64,000 bases of DNA from Verrucomicrobiota bacterium (GTDB lineage Bacteria; Verrucomicrobiota; Verrucomicrobiia; Limisphaerales; UBA9464), in contig JAFLEF010000029.1 of the NCBI GenBank assembly GCA_017309115.1, forward strand, positions 1-64,000, written 5' to 3'. A program made the translations under genes and the position numbers. This document shows positions 7,276 to 20,183 of this stretch, one piece after another (positions within the stretch are counted from its first letter, which is position 1; each line of letters begins with the position of its first letter). The notes under the pieces were generated by a model. That model saw only the letters and a list, made by a program, of their open reading frames with translations. It ran no database searches and was not told the DNA's origin.

Positions 7276-7712
7276 GTTTAAAAAAGGGCAGCAATTGATT
7301 CCCTCGCGAACGATCCGTCGAACGGGCGTTCGCGGTCTTGAGCCTCCAGAAGTCTGAGATTACGCCAGTTGGCGAAGCCCGACCCCGGCAAGACTTCTAA
7401 GGTAAGCGATTTCAGCGCCACCGCGCTACCGGTTTGTTCGCAAACATGGTTCCAGAATTCCCTGGCCCGCATGTTTCACAGGCTTCGTCACGAGGCGCAG
7501 CCACAGCCCGACTAACAAGGCGACCGAAGCGACTCCGGGCGATATGCAGGAATACCGTCCACCGAGGCCCGTGGGGCCAACGCCTCGCCACCAGACGTGC
7601 TTTCCACCAACCGCCGCCGCCAGCGTAGGAAACATCCGCGCCAGAACCTGATCACGACGAGACCCACCGCCGATGGGGAGTTCGAGCGGGGTAGGTGCCC
7701 GATTCCGCCGAC
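7276..7712. other. Spacer without a convincing gene
   Basis: About 440 bases between the GT2 gene and the ilvD terminator. Several short frames exist on both strands, but they overlap each other and none shows a recognisable family, signal peptide or ribosome site. It presumably holds the GT2 promoter on the minus strand, for which I see no clear -35/-10. Confidence 0.5.
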
Positions 7713-7754
7713 AAAAAAACCGAGCGGCTGGAAACTCAATCCAGCACGCTCGGT
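7713..7754 (-). terminator. Rho-independent terminator of ilvD
   Basis: On the minus strand ACCGAGCG (7747-7754) pairs with CGCTCGGT (7719-7726), an inner stem GCTGGA/TCCAGC extends it, and seven Ts follow (7713-7719). It sits about 20 bases after the ilvD stop. Confidence 0.93.
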
Positions 7755-7773
7755 TGATCTCGCGGCCGCTCGT

Positions 7774-9504
7774 TCAGAACTGCCGGTCGGTCACGGCGCC
7801 TTCGCTGGCCGAACTCACCAAGGCAGCATACTTGGCCAGCACCCCACGACGATAGTTCGGCTTGGGCTGCTTCCACTTTCGCAGCCGAGCGTCGAGTTCC
7901 TTGGCGGGAACACCCAGGTCGATGGTGCGCTTCTCAGCATCGATCACAATGGGATCGCCATTGCGAATCACGGCGATCGGTCCGCCATCAAACGCCTCGG
8001 GCGTGACGTGGCCAATCACGAATCCGTGCGATCCGCCGCTGAACCGGCCGTCGGTAATCAAGGCCACTTCCTTGCCCAAACCCTTGCCCATAATCGCGCT
8101 GGTCGGCGAAAGCATTTCGCGCATGCCCGGCCCGCCCTTGGGTCCTTCGCCCCGCACGATGATCACGTGCCCCGCCTTCACTTTGCCGTTCAGGATGCCC
8201 TGCAAGGCATCCTCCTCACGCTCGAACACAATAGCGCGGCCCGAAAACTGGAGTCCTTCTTTGCCGGAGATCTTGCCCACCGCGCCGCCCGGACAGAGGT
8301 TGCCACGGAAGACGACCAGATGGCTGGTCGGCTTGATCGGGTTGTCGAAGCCCCGGACGATGTCTTGGCCTTTCGGATAACTCGGAGCGCCCTTCAGATT
8401 CGCCCGCATCGTCTTTCCGGTAACGGTCATCACGTCGCCGTGCAATAGGCCTTCGTCCAGCAGCATCTTCATCAGCGGCACCGTGCCACCAATCTCAACC
8501 AACCGGGCCATGACGTACTTTCCGGACGGCTTGAGATCCGCCAGTACCGGCACGCGTTTTCCCAGGCGGGTCCAGTCATCCAGCGTGAGTTTCACCCCGG
8601 CGCAGTGGGCCATTGCGATAAGATGCATGACAGCATTGGTGGAACCGCCGAGGGCAATGACCAGCGTCATGGCGTTCTCGAAGGCCTCACGCGTCATGAT
8701 GTCGCGCGGCTTGATGCCTTTGCGAATCAGGTTGAGCACGGCGGCCCCAGCGGTCTCGCAATCCAGGGTCTTCTCCCGTGACACGGCGGCCTGAGCCGAG
8801 GAATTGGGGAGACTCATTCCGAGGGCTTCGATGGCGCTGGCCATGGTGTTGGCGGTGTACATGCCGCCGCAGGATCCGGCTCCCGGAATGGCCACTTCGG
8901 CGACGCGTTCGACGTCTTCGGCCGAACAGGCGCCGGCGGCATTCTTGCCCACTGCTTCGAAGATGTTCACCAAGTCAACGTCCTTGCCGTCGAGTTCGCC
9001 GGGCAGAATCGTGCCGCCATAAACGAACAGCGAAGGCCGGTTCAGTCGGCCCATGGCCATGATGCAGCCGGGCATGTTCTTGTCGCATCCGCCCACGGCG
9101 ACGAAACCGTCAAAACCCTGACAGCCCACCACGGTCTCAATTGAATCGGCAATCACCTCCCGAGAGACCAGGGAATACTTCATACCCTCAGTACCCATCG
9201 AGATGCCATCGGAGATGGTGATCGTGTTGAAGACCACCGCCTTGCCGCCGGCTTCATTGATGCCCTGGGCCACGCTCACCGCCAGCTGGTCGATGTGCAT
9301 ATTGCAGGGCGTCACCATGCTCCAGGTGGAGGCCACCCCGACCTGCGACTTCTGGAAGTCCTCCTTCTTAAATCCGGTGGCATACAACATGCCACGGCTC
9401 GGGGCGCGCTCGATGCCATCGACCACAATGGACGAAAAGGTACGGGCGGCGGCGGGAGTGCGGGACGATTTGGCCTTGGAGGCCTTTTTGGCAGATGAAC
9501 TCAT
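7774..9504 (-). CDS. ilvD: Dihydroxy-acid dehydratase
   Basis: 576 residues, usual length. Catalyses dehydration of 2,3-dihydroxy-isovalerate and dihydroxy-methylvalerate to the 2-keto acids of valine, leucine and isoleucine synthesis, in the cytoplasm. Family marks: the Fe-S cysteines in TPCNMH (about 67) and [10 protein letters not shown] (about 138-147), a conserved cysteine in [11 protein letters not shown], and the C-terminal [19 protein letters not shown] block. A Lys/Ser/Ala-rich extension of about 20 residues precedes the conserved start. It stands alone with its own terminator and is divergent from the CRTAC1-like gene. No other ilv/leu gene is in the window. Confidence 0.97.
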   Translation of the reverse strand: MSSSAKKASKAKSSRTPAAARTFSSIVVDGIERAPSRGMLYATGFKKEDFQKSQVGVASTWSMVTPCNMHIDQLAVSVAQGINEAGGKAVVFNTITISDGISMGTEGMKYSLVSREVIADSIETVVGCQGFDGFVAVGGCDKNMPGCIMAMGRLNRPSLFVYGGTILPGELDGKDVDLVNIFEAVGKNAAGACSAEDVERVAEVAIPGAGSCGGMYTANTMASAIEALGMSLPNSSAQAAVSREKTLDCETAGAAVLNLIRKGIKPRDIMTREAFENAMTLVIALGGSTNAVMHLIAMAHCAGVKLTLDDWTRLGKRVPVLADLKPSGKYVMARLVEIGGTVPLMKMLLDEGLLHGDVMTVTGKTMRANLKGAPSYPKGQDIVRGFDNPIKPTSHLVVFRGNLCPGGAVGKISGKEGLQFSGRAIVFEREEDALQGILNGKVKAGHVIIVRGEGPKGGPGMREMLSPTSAIMGKGLGKEVALITDGRFSGGSHGFVIGHVTPEAFDGGPIAVIRNGDPIVIDAEKRTIDLGVPAKELDARLRKWKQPKPNYRRGVLAKYAALVSSASEGAVTDRQF

Positions 9505-9656
9505 GATGCGGACCCCGAGTGTGCGAAAGTCCGGACGCAGGCAAAGGGGAAAGTGCGTGCTTTGGGGACTGGACGTGGAGAATGACGGAAGTCCGGAGTG
9601 GCCAATTGCGTTGGGCTCGTGGCTCCGGTAAATCCCCCCGTCCCCTCCATTAACTG

Positions 9657-11579
9657 ATGCACCTCATGAATTCCGCTGTGATTCGATTGCTGTTACCCGG
9701 TCTCGCTTGGGTCCTGACCAACGGCATTGGTCTGGCCCAACAAGTGCACTCCGTTCAGGACGACGCCCAGGTCGTGGCATTGCTCCGGGACGCCGCCGCC
9801 GCCCAGACCGCGAGCGCCGGTTCGTTCAAGCCTTACCACCAGTTTCGTTTCACCGATCGGCAACCGGAAAGCGGCATCGAATTCGTTTACCGGATGACCG
9901 ATGACTCCGGCCGGGCTGAAAAGGCCATTCACTATGACCACGGATCCGGGGTGGCGGCAGCAGATGTCGATGGCGATGGTTGGGTGGACCTTTACTTCGG
10001 AAATCAGATTGGAGGCAACCAACTGTGGCGCAATCTAGGCGGCGGCAAGTTTGCCAACATTACCGAATCAGCCGGCGTGGCCGTGAAAGGTCGGGTGACG
10101 GCCGGAGTGGCCTTTGCCGATCTCGACAACGACGGGGACCCGGACCTCGTAGTCGCCACGGTGCGCGACGGGAATGTGATCTTCGAAAACCAGGGACAGA
10201 GCCGTTTCGTGGACCGCACGTCCGCCGCCGGCTGGACCTCTCGCTGGCATTCCTCCGGCATCGCGGTCCTGGATTTCAACAAGGATGGCCGTTCGGACAT
10301 TCTGATCACCAGTATCGGCAAGTTCAGTTCGGACGTTCGCACCAATGAATACTGGGTCGGTCTGACCAACGCCTTCAGCGGCCATCTGTTTCCGGACCGG
10401 AGCGAGCCCTGCGTCCTGTATCGCAATGACGGAAACTGGAAGTTCACCGAAGTGGCTCAGGAGATGGGAGTCGCACAAGCGGGTTGGAGCGGCGATGCCT
10501 CCTCGTGCGACATCAATGACGACGGTTGGCCGGACCTGTACGTCCTGAACATGCAGGGCGATGACCACCTGTTCGTCAACATGGAGGGAAAGCGATTCGA
10601 GAACCAAACCGCGAAATACTTCCCGAAATCCCCCTGGGGCGCGATGGGCATCGGGGTCTTCGACTACAACTTGGATGGTCGCTTCGACTATCTGCTCACC
10701 GACATGCATTCGGACATGACCGGCGGGCAGTCTCAGTTGCGCCGGGGTTTCAACAGCGGCGTCGAGCGGGCGAAGTCGGAGGCTTGGTGTTCCGTCACCT
10801 GGACGGATGAATTCCTGCAAGGCGCCTCCAACAACATTTTCGGCAACGCGTTCTATGTGAATCAGGGCGGGGGCCGCTTTGTGGAGAGTTCCGATCGGGT
10901 GGGCTTGGAGACGTACTGGCCCTGGGGCGTGAGCGTTGGTGATGCGAATGCCGATGGCTGGGAGGATGTGATGGTCACCTCCGGCATGGGGTATCCGTTC
11001 AGCTACGCGGTGAATTCACTGCTGCTCAATGATGGCGCCCGATTCCGCAATGCCGAGTTCCTGCTCGGACTAGAACCCCGCCGCGCCCAGCGGGTCTCCA
11101 AGGAAAGCTTCACGCTCGATCTGGATGGCGACGACCGCCAGCACGCGTTGGGCAAGGGTCGTACCGGCAAACTTCTAGTCCGCTCTTCCTTGAGCACGCG
11201 CTCGGCGGCGTTCGTGGATCTCGACAACGACGGCGACCTCGACCTAGTTACCAACGAATTCGACGACGTGCCGCAGGTGCTGTTTAGCGACCTCGCCCAA
11301 CGACGGAATCTCCAATTCCTAAAGGTCCAACTGGTGGGAACGACCTCGAATCGCAGCGGCCTCGGCGCGGTGGTTCGCGTGAAGGCGGGGAACCGTCAGT
11401 TCAGCCGATACCTGCACGCCAAATCCGGCTACCTCGCCCAAAGCGATCTGCCGCTGTACTTCGGACTGGGCGAGGACGTCGCGTCCGAGGTTCAGGTGAA
11501 ATGGCCTTCGGGCCGAAGTCAGACCGTGCCGGTTAGCCTCCGCAACGGACTGCTCCGCGTGGAGGAACCGGCGAACTGA
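9657..11579 (+). CDS. Secreted CRTAC1-like FG-GAP/VCBS and ASPIC/UnbV protein
   Basis: 640 residues. Signal peptide (about 1-28, ending GLAQ), then repeated FG-GAP/VCBS blades with Ca-binding DxDxDG loops ([64 protein letters not shown]), and a C-terminal ASPIC/UnbV domain ([11 protein letters not shown] ... [13 protein letters not shown]). This is an integrin-alpha-like beta propeller outside the cytoplasmic membrane. The family is very abundant in Verrucomicrobia and Planctomycetes, mostly of unknown function. Convergent with lysA, with only 16 bases between the stops. The start at 9657 was kept; a second ATG lies three codons inside. Confidence 0.88.
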   Translation: MHLMNSAVIRLLLPGLAWVLTNGIGLAQQVHSVQDDAQVVALLRDAAAAQTASAGSFKPYHQFRFTDRQPESGIEFVYRMTDDSGRAEKAIHYDHGSGVAAADVDGDGWVDLYFGNQIGGNQLWRNLGGGKFANITESAGVAVKGRVTAGVAFADLDNDGDPDLVVATVRDGNVIFENQGQSRFVDRTSAAGWTSRWHSSGIAVLDFNKDGRSDILITSIGKFSSDVRTNEYWVGLTNAFSGHLFPDRSEPCVLYRNDGNWKFTEVAQEMGVAQAGWSGDASSCDINDDGWPDLYVLNMQGDDHLFVNMEGKRFENQTAKYFPKSPWGAMGIGVFDYNLDGRFDYLLTDMHSDMTGGQSQLRRGFNSGVERAKSEAWCSVTWTDEFLQGASNNIFGNAFYVNQGGGRFVESSDRVGLETYWPWGVSVGDANADGWEDVMVTSGMGYPFSYAVNSLLLNDGARFRNAEFLLGLEPRRAQRVSKESFTLDLDGDDRQHALGKGRTGKLLVRSSLSTRSAAFVDLDNDGDLDLVTNEFDDVPQVLFSDLAQRRNLQFLKVQLVGTTSNRSGLGAVVRVKAGNRQFSRYLHAKSGYLAQSDLPLYFGLGEDVASEVQVKWPSGRSQTVPVSLRNGLLRVEEPAN

Positions 11580-11595
11580 GCCGGGACAACCGGAG

Positions 11596-12891
11596 TTACT
11601 TCCAGTTCGCCACACTCTCGTTGGCCCAGATGTCGGCGGTCGTCTGGCGCTTCCGCACCAGCGCGGACTTCTTGCCCTTGACCAGGACTTCGGCGGCCAG
11701 AGAACGGGAGTTGTAGTTCGATCCCATCACCGAGCCATAGGCCCCGGCGCTGAGCAACGCGAGGTAATCCCCTTCGCCCACCTTCGGGAGCGGACGATCC
11801 TTGGCGAAGTAGTCGCCGGATTCGCAGATTGGCCCGACGACATCGGAAGAAATCGGGGCGCCCTTCGAACGCTTCAGGGGAACGATCTGGTGATAACTGT
11901 CATAGAACGCCGGGCGGATCAGGTCGTTCATGGCGGCGTCCACGATCACGAAGTTCTTCTTGCCGGTGCGCTTGATGTATTCGACCCGGGTAAGGAGGGC
12001 GCCCGCGTTGCCGGTGAGGAATCGGCCGGGTTCCAGCAGGATCTTGAGACCCAGCGGCTGGAGCAACGGCACAAGGGTTTTGGCGTAGGTCTCCGGGGTA
12101 AGAATCTTGCGGGCCGGAGCGGTCTTCCACCACTGCGGATCTCCACTCTCGAGCGCCGGATTGTACACGATGCCGAGGCCGCCCCCGATGCTGAAGAAAT
12201 CGAAGCCGTGCTTGGCGTTCAGCCGCGCGACGAGCGGCGCCACCTTCTCGACGGCGAGGCGAAAGGGTTTAACATCCGTGAGCTGCGAACCGATGTGCAT
12301 TTGCAGACCGCGCAGACGGAGATTGGGCAGGCGGGCCGCCCGGGCGTACACGGCTTCGATCTGTTCGAAGGCGATGCCAAACTTGTTCGCGTAGGTGCCG
12401 GTGGTGATTTTGGCGTGGGTGCCGGCATCGACATTGGGATTCACCCGGACCGCGACCGGCGCGATCTTCTTGTGCTTCAGGGCCACCTTGCTGATTCGCT
12501 TTAGCTCGGCCTCCGACTCGACGTTGAAGCAGTAGATGTCCTGGGACAGCGCGTAGGCGATTTCCTCTTCAGTCTTCCCCACCCCGGCGAACACGCACTT
12601 CCGGGGATCACCCCCGGCCGCAATCACGCGCTGGATTTCCCCGGCACTCACGGTGTCAAAGCCGCTTCCCAGATTGGCCAGCGTGTTGATCACGGCCAGA
12701 TTGGAATTCGACTTCATGGCGAAGCAGATCAGGTGTTCGAGCGGCGAGAGAGCCTGATCCAGCTTGGTGAAGTGATCGGTCAGCGTCTCCTGCGAGTAGA
12801 CGTAAAGCGGCGTCCCATACTTTTTGACGAGGCTGGTGAGCGGGACGCTTTCGCACTGCAACTGATTTTGGACGTAACGAAACGAATGCAC
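11596..12891 (-). CDS. lysA: Diaminopimelate decarboxylase
   Basis: 431 residues from a GTG start. PLP enzyme of the alanine-racemase fold that decarboxylates meso-diaminopimelate to lysine. Seen: CFAMKSN with the PLP lysine, the glycine-rich phosphate site FFSIGGGLGI, EPGRFLTGNAGALL, and the catalytic CESGDYFAKDR block near the C-terminus. The frame is open upstream to 13134, but that part reads as junk and would overlap the next gene. Homologues begin with a 'MHxFRY' segment, matched here by VHSFRYVQNQL at the GTG (12889-12891). No good ribosome site is seen, so the start is the least certain part. Confidence 0.93.
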   Translation of the reverse strand: MHSFRYVQNQLQCESVPLTSLVKKYGTPLYVYSQETLTDHFTKLDQALSPLEHLICFAMKSNSNLAVINTLANLGSGFDTVSAGEIQRVIAAGGDPRKCVFAGVGKTEEEIAYALSQDIYCFNVESEAELKRISKVALKHKKIAPVAVRVNPNVDAGTHAKITTGTYANKFGIAFEQIEAVYARAARLPNLRLRGLQMHIGSQLTDVKPFRLAVEKVAPLVARLNAKHGFDFFSIGGGLGIVYNPALESGDPQWWKTAPARKILTPETYAKTLVPLLQPLGLKILLEPGRFLTGNAGALLTRVEYIKRTGKKNFVIVDAAMNDLIRPAFYDSYHQIVPLKRSKGAPISSDVVGPICESGDYFAKDRPLPKVGEGDYLALLSAGAYGSVMGSNYNSRSLAAEVLVKGKKSALVRKRQTTADIWANESVANWK

Positions 12892-12965
12892 GGGGCCGCG
12901 TTGTGCCAGAGCCGGGGCCGCGTTGGAAGGCGGGAAAAAACAAGCTGAGAGCTGAGAGCTCTCAA

Positions 12966-14399
12966 CTACACCGCCACCACCGCCTGAATCACCTCGCCGT
13001 GGACATCCGTGAGGCGGCGATTGGCACCGTTGTGACGAAACGTCAGGCCTTCGTGATTGAGTCCGAGCAGATGCAGGACGGTCGCATGGAAGTCGTAGGT
13101 GGTGGTGGCATCCCGGCCGGTTTTCCAGGACCACTCATCGCTCTCTCCGTAAGCGACACCCGGCCTTACACCCGCCCCCGCCATCCAGCCCACGAAGGTG
13201 CCGCCATTGTGATCCCGACCTTCGCTGCCCTGAGAGAACGGCATTCGGCCGAACTCGGTGTTCCACAGCACCAGCGTGTCCTCCAGCAGCCCCCGCGCCC
13301 GCAAATCCTGTAACAACGCGGCGATGGGCTGATCGGTGGCGGCGCACATCGGCGGTAGTTCTTTCTGAATGTTGGTGTGATTGTCCCAATTGCCGGTGGG
13401 CCCGCCCGCGCCGCTCCAGATCTGCACAAAACGCACTCCTCGTTCCACCAACCGTCGGGCGAGCAAACATCTCCGGCCAAAGTCCGCCGTCACCGTGTTG
13501 TCGAGTCCGTACAGACGCCGGGTCAGCGGACTCTCGCCATCTAGTGCCAGCACCTCCGGCGCGCTCAACTGCATCTTGGCCGCCAGCTCATAGGCCTGAA
13601 TACGGGCCTCCAGCCGGCTGTCGCCTTCGGTCGCCGCCGCGTGCCGACGATTCAACTTTTCCAGCAAGTCCAGTCCCGCCCGATCCGCCGCCGGCGTGAT
13701 GTAGGCCGCGGCGTCCGGTGCTTTCAGATCCGCCATGGGGGCCGGCAAATGCGCCTGAACCACCGTTCCCTGATGCGACACGGGAAGAAAGCCAGCACTG
13801 AAGTTTCCGCGCTGATTGTACGGCAGCCCCTTCCCATCGGGCAGCACGACGAAGGCTGGAAGGTTGTCCGCCTCGGAGCCCAATGCATAACTGACCCACG
13901 AGCCCAGACAGGGAAATCCGGGGAGCAGAAACCCGGTGTTCATCAGATAACTTCCCGGACCGTGCACGTTGGTCCGGGACTCCATGGCCATCAGGAAGGC
14001 CATTTGATCCACACACTGGGCGAGATTGGGCAGGACGCTGCTGACCCAGCGTCCGGACTCCCCGTATTGGCGAAACTCGAAGGGCGGTTTGAGAATCTTG
14101 CCGGGCTCGCTGGTGGGCGCTTCGATGCGCTGGCCGGCCCCGGGATTGAAGGTTTCGCCAGCCTGTTGGAACAGCGCCGGCTTGTAGTCGAACAGATCCA
14201 TCTGGCTTGCCCCGCCGTTCATGAACAGCTGGATCACCCGTCGGACTTTCGGAATCTGGGGCGGGGGATTCGCTGGCGACGCTGCGAGCAAACCCTCCTG
14301 ACCCAACAGTTGCGCCAAGGCCGCTCCGCCCAAGCCACCGCCCAGTCGCCCAAGAAAGTCCCGACGGGACGAACGGATCCAAGGAGTGGGCGCGTTCAT
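12966..14399 (-). CDS. DUF1501 protein (Tat-exported sulfatase-like)
   Basis: 477 residues. A Tat signal (RSSRRDFLGRLGGGLGGAALAQLL, R-R-D-F-L at about 11-16) is followed by a DUF1501 domain, an alkaline-phosphatase/sulfatase-fold family. Segments seen include VIQLFMNGGASQMDLFDYKP, VHGPGSYLMNTGF, and TLVLWNTEFGRMPFSQGSEGRDHN. Its start lies 4 bases after the stop of the DUF1549/DUF1553 gene, so the two are co-transcribed. This pairing is a hallmark of Planctomycetes and Verrucomicrobia and is thought to serve breakdown of complex (often sulfated) polysaccharides in the periplasm, though no biochemical role is firm. Confidence 0.92.
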   Translation of the reverse strand: MNAPTPWIRSSRRDFLGRLGGGLGGAALAQLLGQEGLLAASPANPPPQIPKVRRVIQLFMNGGASQMDLFDYKPALFQQAGETFNPGAGQRIEAPTSEPGKILKPPFEFRQYGESGRWVSSVLPNLAQCVDQMAFLMAMESRTNVHGPGSYLMNTGFLLPGFPCLGSWVSYALGSEADNLPAFVVLPDGKGLPYNQRGNFSAGFLPVSHQGTVVQAHLPAPMADLKAPDAAAYITPAADRAGLDLLEKLNRRHAAATEGDSRLEARIQAYELAAKMQLSAPEVLALDGESPLTRRLYGLDNTVTADFGRRCLLARRLVERGVRFVQIWSGAGGPTGNWDNHTNIQKELPPMCAATDQPIAALLQDLRARGLLEDTLVLWNTEFGRMPFSQGSEGRDHNGGTFVGWMAGAGVRPGVAYGESDEWSWKTGRDATTTYDFHATVLHLLGLNHEGLTFRHNGANRRLTDVHGEVIQAVVAV

Positions 14400-14403
14400 A
14401 CGA

Positions 14404-17076
<2,673 letters not shown>

Positions 17077-17158
17077 TCGGGCGAGCTTGAGGACGCTACC
17101 GAGCCCGCCCGAGTCCGACAACGCGGGAGCGAAGGAAATCAGCTCGGTGGACAGCCCT

Positions 17159-17773
17159 TCAATTCTCCGGGTGATCGAGCAATTCCGAGAGTCGGGCGCC
17201 CAGCAGGTCCGGCAGCCGAGTGAGCCAGCTTTCGTCCACCAACCCCAATTCGATGAGATCTCGCAAATGGGTGCGGTCCTTATCGCGAAATGACGTCAGT
17301 TTCATGCGCACCAACCCGGACAGACTGACCAACCGAAACTGATCACCCTCCTCGGAGTCGGTAACGTCGGGCGCCGGGTAAAGGCTGTCAGATCGAACCC
17401 GTTCACCCGCCAAAATGATGTGAAGCGCATCGCGCGCACTGGCCGTAGGTCCATCCAGAAAAGCGTCGATATGTCCCCCTGTTCCCAAACTGCTGATGCG
17501 GCGATAAAGGAATCCCGCCTGGGCGAGAGCCAGTTTCGCGGCCTCGAGATCATTTCGGCGCAGCAACAAGTCCACATCGCGCGTGGTTCGCACCGCCGCT
17601 TCATCCACTCGCGAAACCCAGGCGGCTACGGCATTGCCCCCAACCACAGCATACGGAATTCCTGCCTCTTCCAAAGCTTTCGCCGCCCTCAAGAGCCGTT
17701 CACGGACCTTTTCCACGGAACGAATCATCCGCTCCCAGGATACCGGAGCAAGCGCGGGCCGTGTCATGCCCAT
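17159..17773 (-). CDS. Nucleotidyltransferase-fold protein (MNT/AbiEii-like)
   Basis: 204 residues. The polymerase-beta nucleotidyltransferase core is visible: VVGGNAVAAW (about 43-52), then TRDVDLLL with the DxD metal pair (about 65-68), as in MNT and AbiEii-type proteins. A later helix (LVSLSGLVRMKLTSFRDKDRTHLRDLIELG) is typical for this group. There is no HEPN partner next to it, so a toxin-antitoxin role cannot be claimed. It may be an orphan antitoxin/toxin or a housekeeping NTase. The stop is 82 bases before the DUF1549 gene start. Start at 17773 is uncertain; codons for MIRSVEKVRERLL (at about 17728) would also serve. Confidence 0.75.
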   Translation of the reverse strand: MGMTRPALAPVSWERMIRSVEKVRERLLRAAKALEEAGIPYAVVGGNAVAAWVSRVDEAAVRTTRDVDLLLRRNDLEAAKLALAQAGFLYRRISSLGTGGHIDAFLDGPTASARDALHIILAGERVRSDSLYPAPDVTDSEEGDQFRLVSLSGLVRMKLTSFRDKDRTHLRDLIELGLVDESWLTRLPDLLGARLSELLDHPEN

Positions 17774-17897
17774 GGGAAATAGTCGAAGGGTCTCCGGGTC
17801 GCCAGTGCGTTTTCCACAAGTGCCTCAGTTAGGTTTCTATCCCTACCGTCACCCTTCCTGGCTTCCCAATTCACCCGGCATTCGCGAGCGTTCGCCT

Positions 17898-20129
17898 GTG
17901 GTTGCCCGTGTCACCCTCGATCTGACCCTGCGGCGCGAGTTTGACTACGCGATTCCGGAGGAGCTGAGGTCTGTTGTCACGGTGGGATCGCGGGTAAAGG
18001 TGCCCTTCTCGCATCGGGAAGTCCTCGGAGTCGTCACCGAACTCGCCGACACCTCGCCCCACACCAATCTCAAGCCCATCCTGCGGGTCATCGGGGAACA
18101 AAGCCTCGTGACGCCCCGGGTGCTCGAACTGGCCCGGTGGATGGCCGAGTACTACTGCTGCCCCGTTGAGGCCGCCTTGAAGAGCGTTCTGCCCGAAGCC
18201 GTCCGGCAGGAGGAAGCCGGATGGCGGGAACGGCTGCACGTCCACGCGCTCGAGCCCGTCGGCGAGCCGCCCAAGCTGACTCCCCGGCAGAAGGCGATCT
18301 GGAACATCATTGAGGAGTGGCGCGAGATGCCCCTCACGGAACTGGTCCGCCTGGGAGAAACGACTGCGGAAACCGTGCGCAAGCTGGAGGACAAGGGCCT
18401 CGTGATCATCGCGCCCAAGCGGAGCGAACGCGATCCGTACGCCCTGGAACGCTTCACGCCCACGCAACCGCTCGACCTGAACCCGGATCAGCAACGCGCC
18501 CTGACCGCCATTCTCGGCGCCATGAAGGCTCCCCGGACTCCGGATTCGCCACCGGGAACCTTCCTGCTCCACGGCGTCACGGGTTCGGGCAAGACCGAGA
18601 TTTATCTCCAGGCGATTGCCGAAACCCTGGCAGCCGGGAAGGGCGCCATCGTGCTGGTGCCGGAGATTTCCCTCACGCCCCAGACGGTCGAACGCTTCAA
18701 GGCCCGGTTCTCCAGCGGTCCGCACCAAACGCTGGTCGCGGTGCTGCACAGCCAATTGGGAACGGGCGAACGTCACGACGAATGGCACAAGATTCGCCAG
18801 GGCCGGGCACGCATCGTGATTGGCGCGCGGTCGGCGGTGTTCGCTCCGGTGGATCCCCTGGGACTCATCATCGTGGATGAGGAACACGAGCATTCCTACA
18901 AGCAGGAAGAAGCTCCGCGGTATCACGCCCGGGATGTGGCCGTGGTCCGCGGCCAGAGGGAAGGTGCGGTGGTGGTTTTGGGTTCGGCCACGCCTTCCCT
19001 TGAGAGCTACTACAACGCGAAGCGCGGCAAGTATCAGCTGCTGGAAATGCCCGGACGCGTCACGGAAACTCGGCTGCCCATTGTGCGGGTGGTGGATCTC
19101 CGTCAGGAACATCGGAAGGCCCGCGGCGGCGCTCCGGCAATCTTCTCGTCCCAGTTGCGCGAGGCGATTCAACTGCGGTTGGACCGCGCGGAGCAGACCA
19201 TGCTGTTCCTGAATCGCCGGGGCTATTCCACCAACCTTCAGTGCGAAAAGTGTGGGTACGTCGCGGGTTGTCCGAATTGTAGTGTCACGCTGACCTTCCA
19301 TCGCAAGGCTCAGCAGCTGCGCTGTCACATTTGCGGCCATGAGGCGGTCGTGCCGACGGAGTGTCCCGACTGCAAGAACCCCGCGATTCGCTACTCGGGC
19401 TTGGGCACGGAGCGGGTGGAGGATGTTCTGTCCCGCCTGTTCCCCAAGGCCCGGGTGAAGCGGATGGATTCCGACACGCTGCAGCGCAAGGACGATTACC
19501 GGAAGGTCCTGACCGACTTTCGCACCGGCAAAATCGACATCCTGGTGGGCACGCAAATGATCGCGAAGGGTCTTCATTTTCCCAACGTCACCCTGGTGGG
19601 GATCATTCATGCCGACCTAAGCCTGCACGTGCCGGACTTCCGGGCGGGGGAACGCACCTTCCAACTGCTGACCCAGGTGAGTGGTCGGGCTGGTCGGGGG
19701 GATGTGGAAGGGGAGGTTTTTGTTCAGACCTTCACACCGTTCCATCCGGCGATTCAGTTTGCCCGGCGTCACGACTATCTGGGCTTTTACGATCAGGAGA
19801 TGGAATTCCGGGAGCAGTTGAAGTACCCGCCTTGGTCGCGGGTGGCGTTGTTGACTTTGAAGGGCCGCAATGAAGACAAGGTGAAGTTCTCCGCCGACCA
19901 TTTGCGCAAGACGTTGGACACGCGACTGGCGGCGTGGCGGGACCTGGTGATTGCGGGACCCGCACCGGCGCCCCTGTTGAAGGCCGAGAGCTTCTTTCGG
20001 TATCAGCTGATGATTCGCACCAAGGCGATGGCCCGGTTGAGTCGGGAACTGGCGGCGTTGGAGGCGGAATTGACCTGGCCGGACGACATACGGCTGACCG
20101 TGGACGTGGATCCGGTGAACCTTGTGTGA
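17898..20129 (+). CDS. priA: Primosomal replication restart helicase PriA
   Basis: About 743 residues from a GTG at 17898. PriA loads the replicative helicase at stalled forks. Visible: N-terminal DNA-binding part (VTLDLTLRREFDYAIPEEL), Walker A HGVTGSGKTEIY, DEEH in VDEEHEHSYKQEEAPRYHARD, eight zinc cysteines in CEKCGYVAGCPNC ... CHICGHEAVVPTECPDC, and the motif V/VI segment TQMIAKGLHFPNVTLVGI ... QVSGRAGR. The frame is open upstream to 17583, which would overlap the opposite-strand nucleotidyltransferase gene and reads as junk. The GTG start gives the family's normal length. Confidence 0.95.
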   Translation: MVARVTLDLTLRREFDYAIPEELRSVVTVGSRVKVPFSHREVLGVVTELADTSPHTNLKPILRVIGEQSLVTPRVLELARWMAEYYCCPVEAALKSVLPEAVRQEEAGWRERLHVHALEPVGEPPKLTPRQKAIWNIIEEWREMPLTELVRLGETTAETVRKLEDKGLVIIAPKRSERDPYALERFTPTQPLDLNPDQQRALTAILGAMKAPRTPDSPPGTFLLHGVTGSGKTEIYLQAIAETLAAGKGAIVLVPEISLTPQTVERFKARFSSGPHQTLVAVLHSQLGTGERHDEWHKIRQGRARIVIGARSAVFAPVDPLGLIIVDEEHEHSYKQEEAPRYHARDVAVVRGQREGAVVVLGSATPSLESYYNAKRGKYQLLEMPGRVTETRLPIVRVVDLRQEHRKARGGAPAIFSSQLREAIQLRLDRAEQTMLFLNRRGYSTNLQCEKCGYVAGCPNCSVTLTFHRKAQQLRCHICGHEAVVPTECPDCKNPAIRYSGLGTERVEDVLSRLFPKARVKRMDSDTLQRKDDYRKVLTDFRTGKIDILVGTQMIAKGLHFPNVTLVGIIHADLSLHVPDFRAGERTFQLLTQVSGRAGRGDVEGEVFVQTFTPFHPAIQFARRHDYLGFYDQEMEFREQLKYPPWSRVALLTLKGRNEDKVKFSADHLRKTLDTRLAAWRDLVIAGPAPAPLLKAESFFRYQLMIRTKAMARLSRELAALEAELTWPDDIRLTVDVDPVNLV

Positions 20130-20183
20130 GTTTTCGCGGTGGGAACGAGGGCAGTGTTTGACGCCTAGGGGAGCCCGTTTACC

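Noticed and set aside
17159-17773. MNT/HEPN or AbiE toxin-antitoxin pair.
   Set aside because: The nucleotidyltransferase-type gene has no HEPN or AbiEi partner on either side.
17871-19610. A 579-residue open frame opposite priA.
   Set aside because: It is antisense to priA, which has all family motifs. It is a high-GC shadow.
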